NCBI GenBank assembly: GCA_965364735.1
Contig: CBDTYW010000085.1
Location: 1 to 13,064 of the forward strand
DNA length: 13,064 bases
Origin: CBDTYW01 sp965364735
GTDB taxonomy: Bacteria > Actinomycetota > Nitriliruptoria > Nitriliruptorales > Nitriliruptoraceae
Direction of reading: 5' to 3'
Shown here: piece after piece, positions 7,411 to 13,064 of the stretch
Layout of the letters: each line of letters opens with the position of its first letter
How positions within the stretch are numbered: the stretch's first letter is position 1
Program-made: the position numbers and the translations under genes
Notes under the pieces: model-generated
Seen by the model: the letters and a program-made list of their open reading frames with translations, nothing else
Databases searched by the model: none
Told to the model about the DNA's origin: nothing

Positions 7411-10400
7411 ATGCAACACCGAATCGCTGGGATCGTGACGGCGGCGCTCGTGGCGACGCTGCTCGTCGGAGGACCCGGCGCGGAGCATGTTCCGCCGGCA
7501 GCAGCGGCCGGCGCTGCGCCGCTGATCCCGGTCGGCGCCGCCCCTGCGGGTGCCACCTCGATCCTGGACGGCAACGCGACGACCACCGAGCGGCTCGTTG
7601 AGGACGACCCCGTCCACGCGGCGCTCGCGGTGTCACGGATGCGGTTCGTCGACCACGTCGCCGCCGGTCGGCGGGCCAGCCACGTCGTGCTCTCCCGCGA
7701 CGACCTCTTCGCCGACTCCTTGGTGGGCGCGGCCCTCACCGACACGGGGCCGCTCCTGCTGACCGGACAGAAGGTGCTCCTCGAGGTGGTCGCGACGGAG
7801 CTCGACCGGGTCCTCGCCCCGCTCGGGACCGTCTACCTCCTCGGTGGCCCGGCGGCGCTCGACCCCGCCGTCGAGGACGCGGTCCGCAACGCTGGCTTCA
7901 TCCCGCGGCGCCTTGCGGGGGAGACCCGCGTGGAGACCGCGCTCGAGGTCGCAGACGAGGTTCGCTCACGTCACCCCGACCGCGACGAGGTCATGCTCGC
8001 CCGGGCGTTCGGTGACGGCACGGCTGCCTGGGCGGACGCGATCGCGGCTGGCGGGCTCGCCGCTGCCGCCGGTGTCCCCATCGTGGTGACGCACACCGAC
8101 CGGCTCGACGCCCCGGTGCGGGCATGGCTGGACGCAGACGCCCCGGCGCTGACCGTGGTGCTCGGTGGACCCGCGGCGATCGCGGAGCCCACGATCGTCG
8201 GTGTCCCGAACCCGGAGCGCGTCTGGGGCGATGACCGGCAGGGCACGGCCGCGGATCTGGCACGGCGCGGCTGGGGGGTCTCGGAGACCGGAGCCCGCAG
8301 GGCCGTCGTGATCGACGCCCGCGAGACCGATGCGTGGGGCGTGGGGCTCGCAGCCGCGGGGCTCGCCGCCGACGTCAGGGTCCCGATCCTCACCCTGACG
8401 ACCGACGTCGCCGACACCGTCCGACCGCTGGTCCGGACCTGTGGGCCGGCCGAGGTCGACGTCGCGGTGATCGGCTCCGGCCGCTTCGTGTCCGGCTCGC
8501 TGCGTGAACGCCTCGACCTGCTCGACGGCGACGCGTGCGGACCGGACGGCGAGATCGAGCGCGACCCGAACCTTCAGCGCGCGACGGGCTGCGAGGATCT
8601 CGCCGCCCGCTACGAGGTGGAGGCGCTCGAGCGCGTCACGCCGTACGGGCTGGACACCTACCACGCGAGCGGGCCGGTCTTCGCCCGCGAGGACGACTTC
8701 GCCGAGGGTGCACCGGTCGCAGCCCCGCCCGCGCCGGAGGCCGACGGTGGGGTCGAGCCGGTGACGGAGTCCGGCACCAACACCCAGGAAGCCGGCGTCG
8801 ACGAGCCTGACGTCGTCAAGGTGCGCGGCGATCTGGTCCTGAGCGTCATCGACAACACGCTGCGTGCGATGGACCTGTCCGGCGCGACCCCGGTCCTGCG
8901 CGACTCGCTGGCGCTCGAGGGGAGCGGCCATGAGCTGCTCGTGGTCGGCGACGTCGCGCTCGTGTTCACGCGCAACCCGGCGTACGCACCCAGCCCACGT
9001 GCCTCCGACGCCGCGTACTTCGGTTGGTACACGCCGCTGACCACCATCACGCGGGTCGACGTCAGCGACCCGTCGGACCTGACGGTGACGGGCTCGCTGG
9101 AGGTCGAGGGCGACTACCGGTCGGCGCGCATGGTCGACGGGATCGCCCGCCTCGTCATCGCGAGCCAGCCCACCCAGCTGCCCTTCACCCACCCGCAGGA
9201 CAGCACCCGAGAGGCTGAGCAGGCGGCGCTCGACCACAACGTGCAGGTCATCCGCGATGCGACCGCGGCGGACTGGCTGCCCGTCGCGACGCGACGCGAC
9301 GCCGCCGGCACCGTCCTGTCGCAGACGCTCGCGGTCGACTGCGCCGACGTCGAGCAGCCACCGCAGTTCTCGGGCTTCGGGACGATGACGGTGCTGACGA
9401 TCGACGTCGCGGGGTCGCTCGAACCAACGGACTCCACGGCGATCACCGCAGCCGGTGAGACGATCTACGCGTCGGCGAACCAGCTGGTGATCACGTCGAC
9501 TCGCTGGACCGACTACGAGCAGGACCGCGTCGGGACCGCGATCCAGACCGAGCTGCACGTGTTCGACATCACCGAGTCTGCGACGGCGTCCTACGCGGCA
9601 TCCGGCCGAGTCGACGGGACGATCCTCTCCTCCTACTCGCTCTCGGAGCACGGCGGCTTCCTCCGGGTCGCCACCACCGACCAGCCCGCCTGGTTCGGGC
9701 AGGGTGATGCCGACGCGCAGGACAACCAGGTCATCGTGCTGCAGCAGGACGGTGACGCGCTGATCGAGGTGGGCCGCGTCGACGGGCTGGGGGAGGGCGA
9801 GCAGATCCGTGGCGTGCGCTTCTTCGGCGACACCGCCGCGGTGGTCACGTTCCTCCAGATCGACCCCCTCTACCTGATCGACCTGTCCGTGCCGGAGGCC
9901 CCCGTGGCGACCGGCGAGCTCAAGATCACCGGGTTCTCCGCCTACCTGCACCTGCTTGACGCGGATCGCCTGATCGGGGTCGGCCAGGAGGCGGACGAGG
10001 ACGGGCGGACGATCTCGCCCAAGACGAGCCTGTTCGACATCTCCGACCCGGAGAGGCCCACGGAGGCAGACGTGCACCAGGAGGCCGACCCCGGATCGTT
10101 CCTCGTCCAGCACGAGACGCGCGCCTTTCAGCGGATCCGCGCGACGGACCAGCTGGTGCTCCCGCTGTCGACCTTCTCGCAGACCGGCCGTGGGCAGTTC
10201 CGCGGGGTCGTGGTGCTCGACATCGACGGCGACGACCTCACGGAGGCCGGCCGCTTCCAGCACCCGCTCCGTGACGGTGACATGGCCGCTGCGCAGATCG
10301 AGCGCAGTTTCGTCGTCGACGGGGTGCTGCACACCTTGTCGTGGGCCGGGCTGGACAGCCGGTCGCTCGCCACGTTGTCCGGCGGGACGTTCCTGTCCTT

Positions 10401-10413
10401 TCCGAACGGCTGA
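7411..10413 (+). CDS. Secreted protein: CWB2 cell-wall-binding repeats fused to COG4880-type beta-propeller
   Basis: The 1000-residue product has a signal peptide (basic MQHR, hydrophobic core to about residue 21, Ala-rich cleavage zone near 30-35). Residues about 77-370 hold three cell wall binding repeat 2 units: HVVLSRDDLFADSL with VYLLGGPAAL and RLAGETRVETA; then ALTVVLGGPAAIAEP with PERVWGDDRQGTA; then VDVAVIGSGRFVSG. CWB2 units anchor proteins non-covalently to wall polymers. From about residue 450 the hallmark ESGTNTQEAGVDEPDVVK opens the Beta_propel domain (COG4880, distantly WD40-like), with repeating strands to the C-terminus (for example LHVFDIT, PLYLIDLSVPEAPVATGEL, TSLFDISDPERP). 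Four Cys residues in the exported part could form disulfides. The start at 7411 follows GAAGGG with 6-base spacing; an in-frame ATG at 7324 would add 29 residues before the signal. A strong hairpin follows the stop. The ligand of the propeller is unknown. Confidence 0.88.
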   Translation: MQHRIAGIVTAALVATLLVGGPGAEHVPPAAAAGAAPLIPVGAAPAGATSILDGNATTTERLVEDDPVHAALAVSRMRFVDHVAAGRRASHVVLSRDDLFADSLVGAALTDTGPLLLTGQKVLLEVVATELDRVLAPLGTVYLLGGPAALDPAVEDAVRNAGFIPRRLAGETRVETALEVADEVRSRHPDRDEVMLARAFGDGTAAWADAIAAGGLAAAAGVPIVVTHTDRLDAPVRAWLDADAPALTVVLGGPAAIAEPTIVGVPNPERVWGDDRQGTAADLARRGWGVSETGARRAVVIDARETDAWGVGLAAAGLAADVRVPILTLTTDVADTVRPLVRTCGPAEVDVAVIGSGRFVSGSLRERLDLLDGDACGPDGEIERDPNLQRATGCEDLAARYEVEALERVTPYGLDTYHASGPVFAREDDFAEGAPVAAPPAPEADGGVEPVTESGTNTQEAGVDEPDVVKVRGDLVLSVIDNTLRAMDLSGATPVLRDSLALEGSGHELLVVGDVALVFTRNPAYAPSPRASDAAYFGWYTPLTTITRVDVSDPSDLTVTGSLEVEGDYRSARMVDGIARLVIASQPTQLPFTHPQDSTREAEQAALDHNVQVIRDATAADWLPVATRRDAAGTVLSQTLAVDCADVEQPPQFSGFGTMTVLTIDVAGSLEPTDSTAITAAGETIYASANQLVITSTRWTDYEQDRVGTAIQTELHVFDITESATASYAASGRVDGTILSSYSLSEHGGFLRVATTDQPAWFGQGDADAQDNQVIVLQQDGDALIEVGRVDGLGEGEQIRGVRFFGDTAAVVTFLQIDPLYLIDLSVPEAPVATGELKITGFSAYLHLLDADRLIGVGQEADEDGRTISPKTSLFDISDPERPTEADVHQEADPGSFLVQHETRAFQRIRATDQLVLPLSTFSQTGRGQFRGVVVLDIDGDDLTEAGRFQHPLRDGDMAAAQIERSFVVDGVLHTLSWAGLDSRSLATLSGGTFLSFPNG

Positions 10414-10428
10414 TCTCAACCGGATCCT

Positions 10429-10459
10429 CGCGCCCCGCACCGTCACGTTGCGGGGCGCG
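10429..10459 (+). terminator. Strong GC hairpin after the CWB2-propeller gene
   Basis: CGCGCCCCGCA (10429-10439) and TGCGGGGCGCG (10449-10459) pair as a perfect 11-bp stem with a 9-base loop, beginning 15 bases after the stop codon. It is followed by GTCATTTGCGG, which has only three consecutive T residues and so lacks a true U-tract. GC-rich actinobacteria frequently terminate at such hairpins. It would separate the propeller gene from the mraZ operon. Confidence 0.75.
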
Positions 10460-10490
10460 GTCATTTGCGGTCGCAGGGCCACGTTGCGTG

Positions 10491-10515
10491 ACTACATGCG
10501 TGTAGTTCCGTGTAG
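10491..10515. promoter_or_regulatory. Palindrome ACTACA-TGCG-TGTAGT with a third CGTGTAG half-site
   Basis: ACTACA (10491-10496) and TGTAGT (10501-10506) are perfect inverted copies around TGCG. A second CGTGTAG at 10509-10515 repeats the one at 10499-10505 with a 10-base period, one helical turn. This arrangement, a palindrome plus an extra half-site on the same DNA face, looks like a binding site for a dimeric regulator that can extend cooperatively. It lies between the terminator hairpin and the MraZ repeats, so it would act on a promoter of the dcw operon. I cannot assign a regulator family. Confidence 0.4.
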
Positions 10516-10540
10516 GAGGGGAAATATGACGGAAATTTGA
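10514..10540 (+). other. Four-codon reading frame (MTEI) behind a consensus Shine-Dalgarno
   Basis: AGGAGGGG at 10514-10521 is the closest match to the anti-16S consensus seen in the window. It is followed six bases after AGGAGG by ATG ACG GAA ATT TGA (10526-10540). The stop comes after four codons, so no protein of normal size is made. The stretch GAAATATGACGGAAATTTGA is unusually AT-rich for this genome and could instead be a promoter core, with TATGAC at 10525-10530 as a -10. Translation of the mini frame is not established. Confidence 0.3.
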
Positions 10541-10581
10541 GGTTCGGATCCTGTCCTTGATGTCCCGGAACCCTTGCCGAG

Positions 10582-10626
10582 TGGTGTAGTGTGGAGCGAA
10601 GTGGAGGGATTTGGAGCGCGATGGTG
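10582..10626 (+). promoter_or_regulatory. MraZ operator: five TGGNG repeats at 10-base period
   Basis: TGGTG (10582), TGGAG (10592), TGGAG (10602), TGGAG (10612) and TGGTG (10622) recur with exactly 10-base spacing, so each is separated from the next by five bases. In E. coli, MraZ binds TGGGN direct repeats with 5-base spacers just upstream of its own gene and represses the dcw operon. The same layout directly ahead of mraZ here is strong evidence for the autoregulatory box. The central three copies lie in near-identical decamers (GTGGAGCGAA, GTGGAGGGAT, TTGGAGCGCG). TAGTGT at 10587-10592 could serve as a -10, which would put the repeats across the promoter and start of transcription, but no good -35 accompanies it. 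Confidence 0.8.
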
Positions 10627-10660
10627 TGCCCAGAACCTCCCGCCGGCGGATGTGGTGGAC

Positions 10661-11128
10661 GTGCAGTTCTTCAGCGATCAGTTCGAGCGGACGCTCGACG
10701 GCAAGGGTCGGATGATCCTCCCGTCGACGTTCCGTGACGACTTCGCCGAGGGCCTCGTCTTCGCGCCGGGCATGGATCGCTGCGTCGAGGTCTGGCAGGC
10801 CGACGCCTTCGCTGAACGCCTCGAGGTGCTGATGCGCCAGGCCGGCCAGGCGGGCTGGGATGACGCCGGTCACCGCAAGAAGGTCCGTGTCTACTCGCAG
10901 ACCGCCAGCCGCGCCGAGCTCGACGGACAGGGTCGCGTGCTCCTCCCGGCTCGGCTCCGCGAGTTCGCCGTCATCGATCGTGAGATCGTGGTCGCAGGAA
11001 CCGTGGACCACCTCGAGATCTGGGCGCAGGACCGCTACGCCGGCTTCATGGCGTCCAGCCTCGACGCCTACGCCGACACCGACTCGAGCGCCGACCCGCT
11101 GGCGATGTTCGCGGGTGACGCATCATGA
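10661..11128 (+). CDS. mraZ: Transcriptional regulator MraZ
   Basis: The 155-residue product contains the two SpoVT-AbrB-like halves of MraZ: FERTLDGKGRMILPSTFRDD near the N-terminus, and RAELDGQGRVLLPARLREF followed by AGTVDHLEIW in the second half. MraZ forms a ring-shaped oligomer that binds tandem DNA repeats and represses its own dcw operon; the matching repeats lie 35-79 bases upstream. The frame is open back to an ATG at 10574, but that would run through the operator repeats. The GTG at 10661 (MQFFSDQFERTL) places the first motif at the usual distance from the N-terminus and has GGCGGA ending 10 bases upstream. GTG codons at 10652 and 10655 are alternatives with worse spacing. The stop overlaps the rsmH start (ATGA), indicating coupled translation. 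Confidence 0.93.
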   Translation: MQFFSDQFERTLDGKGRMILPSTFRDDFAEGLVFAPGMDRCVEVWQADAFAERLEVLMRQAGQAGWDDAGHRKKVRVYSQTASRAELDGQGRVLLPARLREFAVIDREIVVAGTVDHLEIWAQDRYAGFMASSLDAYADTDSSADPLAMFAGDAS

Positions 11129-12132
11129 TGACGGAGGTCCGCCCGCCCCACGTGCCCGTCCTGCGCGATCGCATCGTGGGGCTCCTCACCGACGCAGTCG
11201 ACGGCACCTACCTCGACGGCACGCTCGGTGCAGCCGGCCACGCCGTCGCGGTCCTGGCCGCGCGGGCAGAGCGCCACGGCCATGCCGACCTCGTCGGCAT
11301 CGACCGCGATCCGCACGCGCACGACCTCGCCACCGCCAAGCTGGCCGAGCTGGGGCCGGAGGTCTCCATCGCCCTCCACCAGGTCCGGTTCGACGCGCTC
11401 GGCGAGGTTCTCGACGACCACCTCGCCGGACGGGCCACCGCGTCCGACGGTCCTCCTGCGCTGCTCGGGGCCGCGCTGCTCGACCTCGGCATCTCCTCCA
11501 TGCACGTCGACGAGGCTGAGCGCGGCTTCTCGTACCGACAGGACGGCCCGCTCGACATGCGGATGGGCCCGGACGCCGAGACGACCGCGGCTGAGCTCGT
11601 GAACACCCTCGACGAACGTGAGCTCACGACGCTGCTCACCCGCGGCGGCGAGGACCGCCACGCCCGCCGCATCGCTCGCGGGATCGTCGCCCACCGGCCG
11701 TACTCCTCGACCGTGCCCTTGGCGGAGGTCGTCCGTGACTCGGTCCCCGCAGCGGCGCGTCGCAAGGGGGGCCACCCCGCGACACGCACGTTTCAGGCGC
11801 TCCGCATCGCCGTCAACGGTGAGCTCGAGGCGTTGGAGAACGCGCTGCCGCAGCTTCTCGACCGCCTCGCGGTCGGTGGCGTCCTCGCCGTCCTCGCCTA
11901 CCACTCGCTCGAGGACCGGATCGTGAAGCGCGCGTTCGTCGCGGCGACGACCGCCGAGCAGCCCCCGATCGGCCTCCCCGTGAAGGCCGCGGATCTCCCG
12001 CAGCCCGACTTCGAGCTGGTCGTGCGGGGCGCCGAGCGCCCCGACGACGACGAGCTCGCCGCCAACCCCCGTTCTCAGTCGGCCCGCCTCCGGGTGGTCC
12101 GTCGCGTCCGCAACACCCCAGCGAGGTCCTGA
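11125..12132 (+). CDS. rsmH: 16S rRNA (cytosine1402-N4)-methyltransferase RsmH (MraW)
   Basis: RsmH uses S-adenosylmethionine to methylate N4 of C1402 in the decoding centre of 16S rRNA. The 335-residue product has HVPVL at residues 9-13, the SAM-binding motif YLDGTLGAAGHA (29-40), VGIDRDPHA (57-65), ALLDLGISSMHVDEAERGFSY and GPLDMRMG. The HPATRTFQALRIAVN and AYHSLEDRIVK (258-268) blocks follow, then NPRSQSARLRVVRRV at the C-terminus, so it is full length. The glycine loop reads GAAGHA where relatives usually have GxGGH[SA]. The start is the ATG at 11125, whose A-T-G-A overlaps the mraZ stop, with GGGTGA six bases upstream; the ATG at 11128 is an alternative one codon later. The next gene begins one base after the stop. 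Confidence 0.97.
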   Translation: MMTEVRPPHVPVLRDRIVGLLTDAVDGTYLDGTLGAAGHAVAVLAARAERHGHADLVGIDRDPHAHDLATAKLAELGPEVSIALHQVRFDALGEVLDDHLAGRATASDGPPALLGAALLDLGISSMHVDEAERGFSYRQDGPLDMRMGPDAETTAAELVNTLDERELTTLLTRGGEDRHARRIARGIVAHRPYSSTVPLAEVVRDSVPAAARRKGGHPATRTFQALRIAVNGELEALENALPQLLDRLAVGGVLAVLAYHSLEDRIVKRAFVAATTAEQPPIGLPVKAADLPQPDFELVVRGAERPDDDELAANPRSQSARLRVVRRVRNTPARS

Positions 12133-12133
12133 C

Positions 12134-12583
12134 ATGGCCGCAGCCCCCCCCATCGCCCCAGCTCCGGCAACCCCGGCAGCCAAGGAACGCCGCGCCACGG
12201 CGCCGAGCCTCCGGCTCGTCGCGGACACGCCGGCCCGGCACACCCTCACGTACCTCATGCTGTACGTGCTGCTGATCGGCGGGACGGTCTTCGCGGCCGT
12301 CAGCCTGAACGCCATGGCCGCGTCGCGGTCGCTCCAGGCGCACACCCTCGAGCGCGAGGTCACCGTGCAGGAGCGCGACTACGCACACCTGCTTGCCGAG
12401 GTCGCGCGTCTCGAGGCGCCGTCACGGATCCGCGCGGAGGCCCTCCAGATGGGCCTCGTCGTGGGAGGCGAGCCGACCTACCTCTTCCTCGAGCGCCAGC
12501 TGGCCGCGGACGAGGTCGTCGGCGAGGTCGCCGTCGGGGGCGAGGCGGACCGCCTCAAGCCCGTCCTGTCCGTGTCGCGCTGA
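12134..12583 (+). CDS. ftsL: FtsL/DivIC-like cell division membrane protein
   Basis: The 149-residue product has an Ala/Pro-rich cytoplasmic N-terminus (1-35), one membrane helix at about 37-60 (TLTYLMLYVLLIGGTVFAAV), then an extracytoplasmic coiled coil at about 63-95 (LEREVTVQERDYAHLLAEVA). A segment ending LQMGLVVGGEPTYLFLE resembles the conserved close of FtsL/DivIC proteins. This bitopic architecture and the position between rsmH and ftsI define FtsL, which works with FtsB and FtsQ in the divisome to activate FtsW-FtsI. Sequence identity in this family is low, so the name depends largely on location and topology. It starts one base after rsmH, with GCGAGG about 7 bases upstream inside the rsmH end. 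Confidence 0.83.
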   Translation: MAAAPPIAPAPATPAAKERRATAPSLRLVADTPARHTLTYLMLYVLLIGGTVFAAVSLNAMAASRSLQAHTLEREVTVQERDYAHLLAEVARLEAPSRIRAEALQMGLVVGGEPTYLFLERQLAADEVVGEVAVGGEADRLKPVLSVSR

Positions 12584-12644
12584 TCGCGCCCGGCGACGTC
12601 ACGCCTGCCACGGCGAGCTGGGTCGCTGTGGAACTCTTCGCCCG

Positions 12645-12677
12645 ATGACCATCTCGATCCCACCGGTTCCACGATGA
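12645..12677 (+). other. Ten-codon reading frame ending in an ATGA overlap with ftsI
   Basis: ATG at 12645 opens MTISIPPVPR and stops at TGA 12675-12677, which overlaps the ftsI ATG at 12674 in the ATGA form typical of translational coupling. Its own ribosome binding site is weak (GTGGAA about ten bases upstream). The ftsI start has no evident site of its own, so a small coupling cistron is conceivable. Chance is a serious alternative. Confidence 0.2.
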
Positions 12678-13064
12678 CCCCACGCACCCCCGACGACGAA
12701 CGCTCCGGTCCGGGCGCCGGCCGCGTCAGCGTCGCGCCCCGTCACGGCACGCCGACCGACGACAACGTCGTCGTCCTCGACGCACCGCGAGTCGGACGGA
12801 TCCCGGGGTTCGGGCGTGGCGGGCGTGGTGGTGGTGGTGGAGGCCGTCGGAGCCGGAAGCGCCCGGGCCTGCCGCCCGAGCGCATCGGTCGTCGCGCCCT
12901 GACGATCGTCCTGGTCTACGCGATCGCCTTCCTCGGGGTCGTGATCAAGCTCGGCGACATCCAGGTCGTCAACGCCCAGTACTACGCAGACCGTGGTGCG
13001 CAGCAGCGCGAGCGGGTCATCGACCTGCAGGCCCGCCGTGGCCGCCTCTACGACCGCGACGGGG
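12674..13064 (+). CDS. ftsI: Peptidoglycan transpeptidase FtsI (PBP3-like), N-terminal fragment, cut by window edge
   Basis: The first 130 codons are present. A long cytoplasmic tail (about 1-73) is rich in Arg, Pro and Gly, including a run of six Gly near residues 52-57 encoded by GGT repeats at 12827-12838, and is strongly basic after it. A membrane helix follows at about 74-92 (ALTIVLVYAIAFLGVVIKLG). The conserved opening of the PBP dimerisation domain is then seen: VNAQYYADRGAQQRERVIDL and RRGRLYDRDG, where class B PBPs have A-x-x-Y, QR and RG-x-[IL]-[YF]-D-R-[DN]-G. FtsI crosslinks septal peptidoglycan with FtsW. The ATG at 12674 is the first possible ATG after an in-frame stop at 12581 and has no clear ribosome binding site. 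The transpeptidase domain lies beyond the right edge, so a Spo-type class B PBP cannot be fully excluded, but the dcw position favours FtsI. Confidence 0.9.
   Translation, partial: MTPRTPDDERSGPGAGRVSVAPRHGTPTDDNVVVLDAPRVGRIPGFGRGGRGGGGGGRRSRKRPGLPPERIGRRALTIVLVYAIAFLGVVIKLGDIQVVNAQYYADRGAQQRERVIDLQARRGRLYDRDG

Noticed and set aside
7966..10482. Long open frame (about 838 codons) on the minus strand opposite the CWB2-propeller gene
   Set aside because: Composition is Arg/Gly/Val-rich with no recognisable domain; it is the usual antisense open frame of a high-GC gene whose plus strand has a signal peptide and clear family motifs.
10444..10488. Direct repeat CACGTTGCG at 10444-10452 and 10480-10488
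   Set aside because: Nine bases, the first copy lying within the terminator hairpin; no duplicated flanks or associated mobile gene, so it is probably chance.
10621..10737. 38-codon frame from the ATG at 10621, preceded by GGAG, overlapping the start of mraZ in another frame
   Set aside because: The GGAG belongs to the MraZ repeats and the product shows nothing recognisable; mraZ itself is out of frame with this ATG.

Overview
This is a GC-rich actinobacterial chromosome segment made almost entirely of conserved housekeeping genes. The frequent GTG starts, the DUF3040 membrane protein, the TgpA/DUF58/MoxR trio and the mraZ-rsmH-ftsL-ftsI order all fit Actinomycetota. The combination of flagellar hook genes with a cell-wall-binding-repeat-2 (CWB2) secreted protein points to a flagellated, deep-branching lineage of the Nitriliruptor/Euzebya/Egibacter type. 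That placement is an inference; nothing here proves the genus.

Layout, left to right. (1) Positions 1-1972, minus strand: the end of a flagellar operon read flgN-like chaperone, flgK, flgL, with gaps of 13 and 31 bases; flgL runs off the left edge. (2) 1973-2227: a 255-base divergent spacer with a stem-loop in front of flgN and a -10-like hexamer embedded in an inverted repeat in front of the next gene. (3) 2228-2566, plus strand: a DUF3040 two-helix membrane protein. (4) 2591-7160, minus strand: a three-gene operon, MoxR AAA+ ATPase, DUF58 protein and a TgpA-type membrane transglutaminase, convergent with DUF3040. (5) 7161-7410: a divergent spacer with a 31-base dyad. (6) 7411-10413, plus strand: a 1000-residue secreted protein joining CWB2 repeats to a COG4880-type beta-propeller, closed by a strong hairpin. 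(7) 10414-10660: a regulatory region with a 16-base palindrome, a four-codon reading frame behind a consensus ribosome binding site, and five TGGNG pentamers spaced exactly 10 bases apart, the architecture expected of the MraZ operator. (8) 10661-13064, plus strand: the start of the division and cell wall (dcw) cluster, mraZ, rsmH, an FtsL-like protein and the N-terminus of ftsI (PBP), with translational overlaps.

How they work together: the dcw genes make the division machinery and septal peptidoglycan and autoregulate through MraZ. The flgN/K/L block builds the hook-filament junction. The MoxR-DUF58-TgpA operon is an envelope-associated chaperone/protease-like module of unknown substrate, and the divergent CWB2-propeller protein probably sits on the outer face of the wall. 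No RNA genes, insertion sequences, CRISPR arrays or phage genes were seen. I found no strong candidate for an entirely new system. The most informative items are the five-repeat MraZ box, the mini reading frame upstream of mraZ, and the CWB2-propeller fusion.
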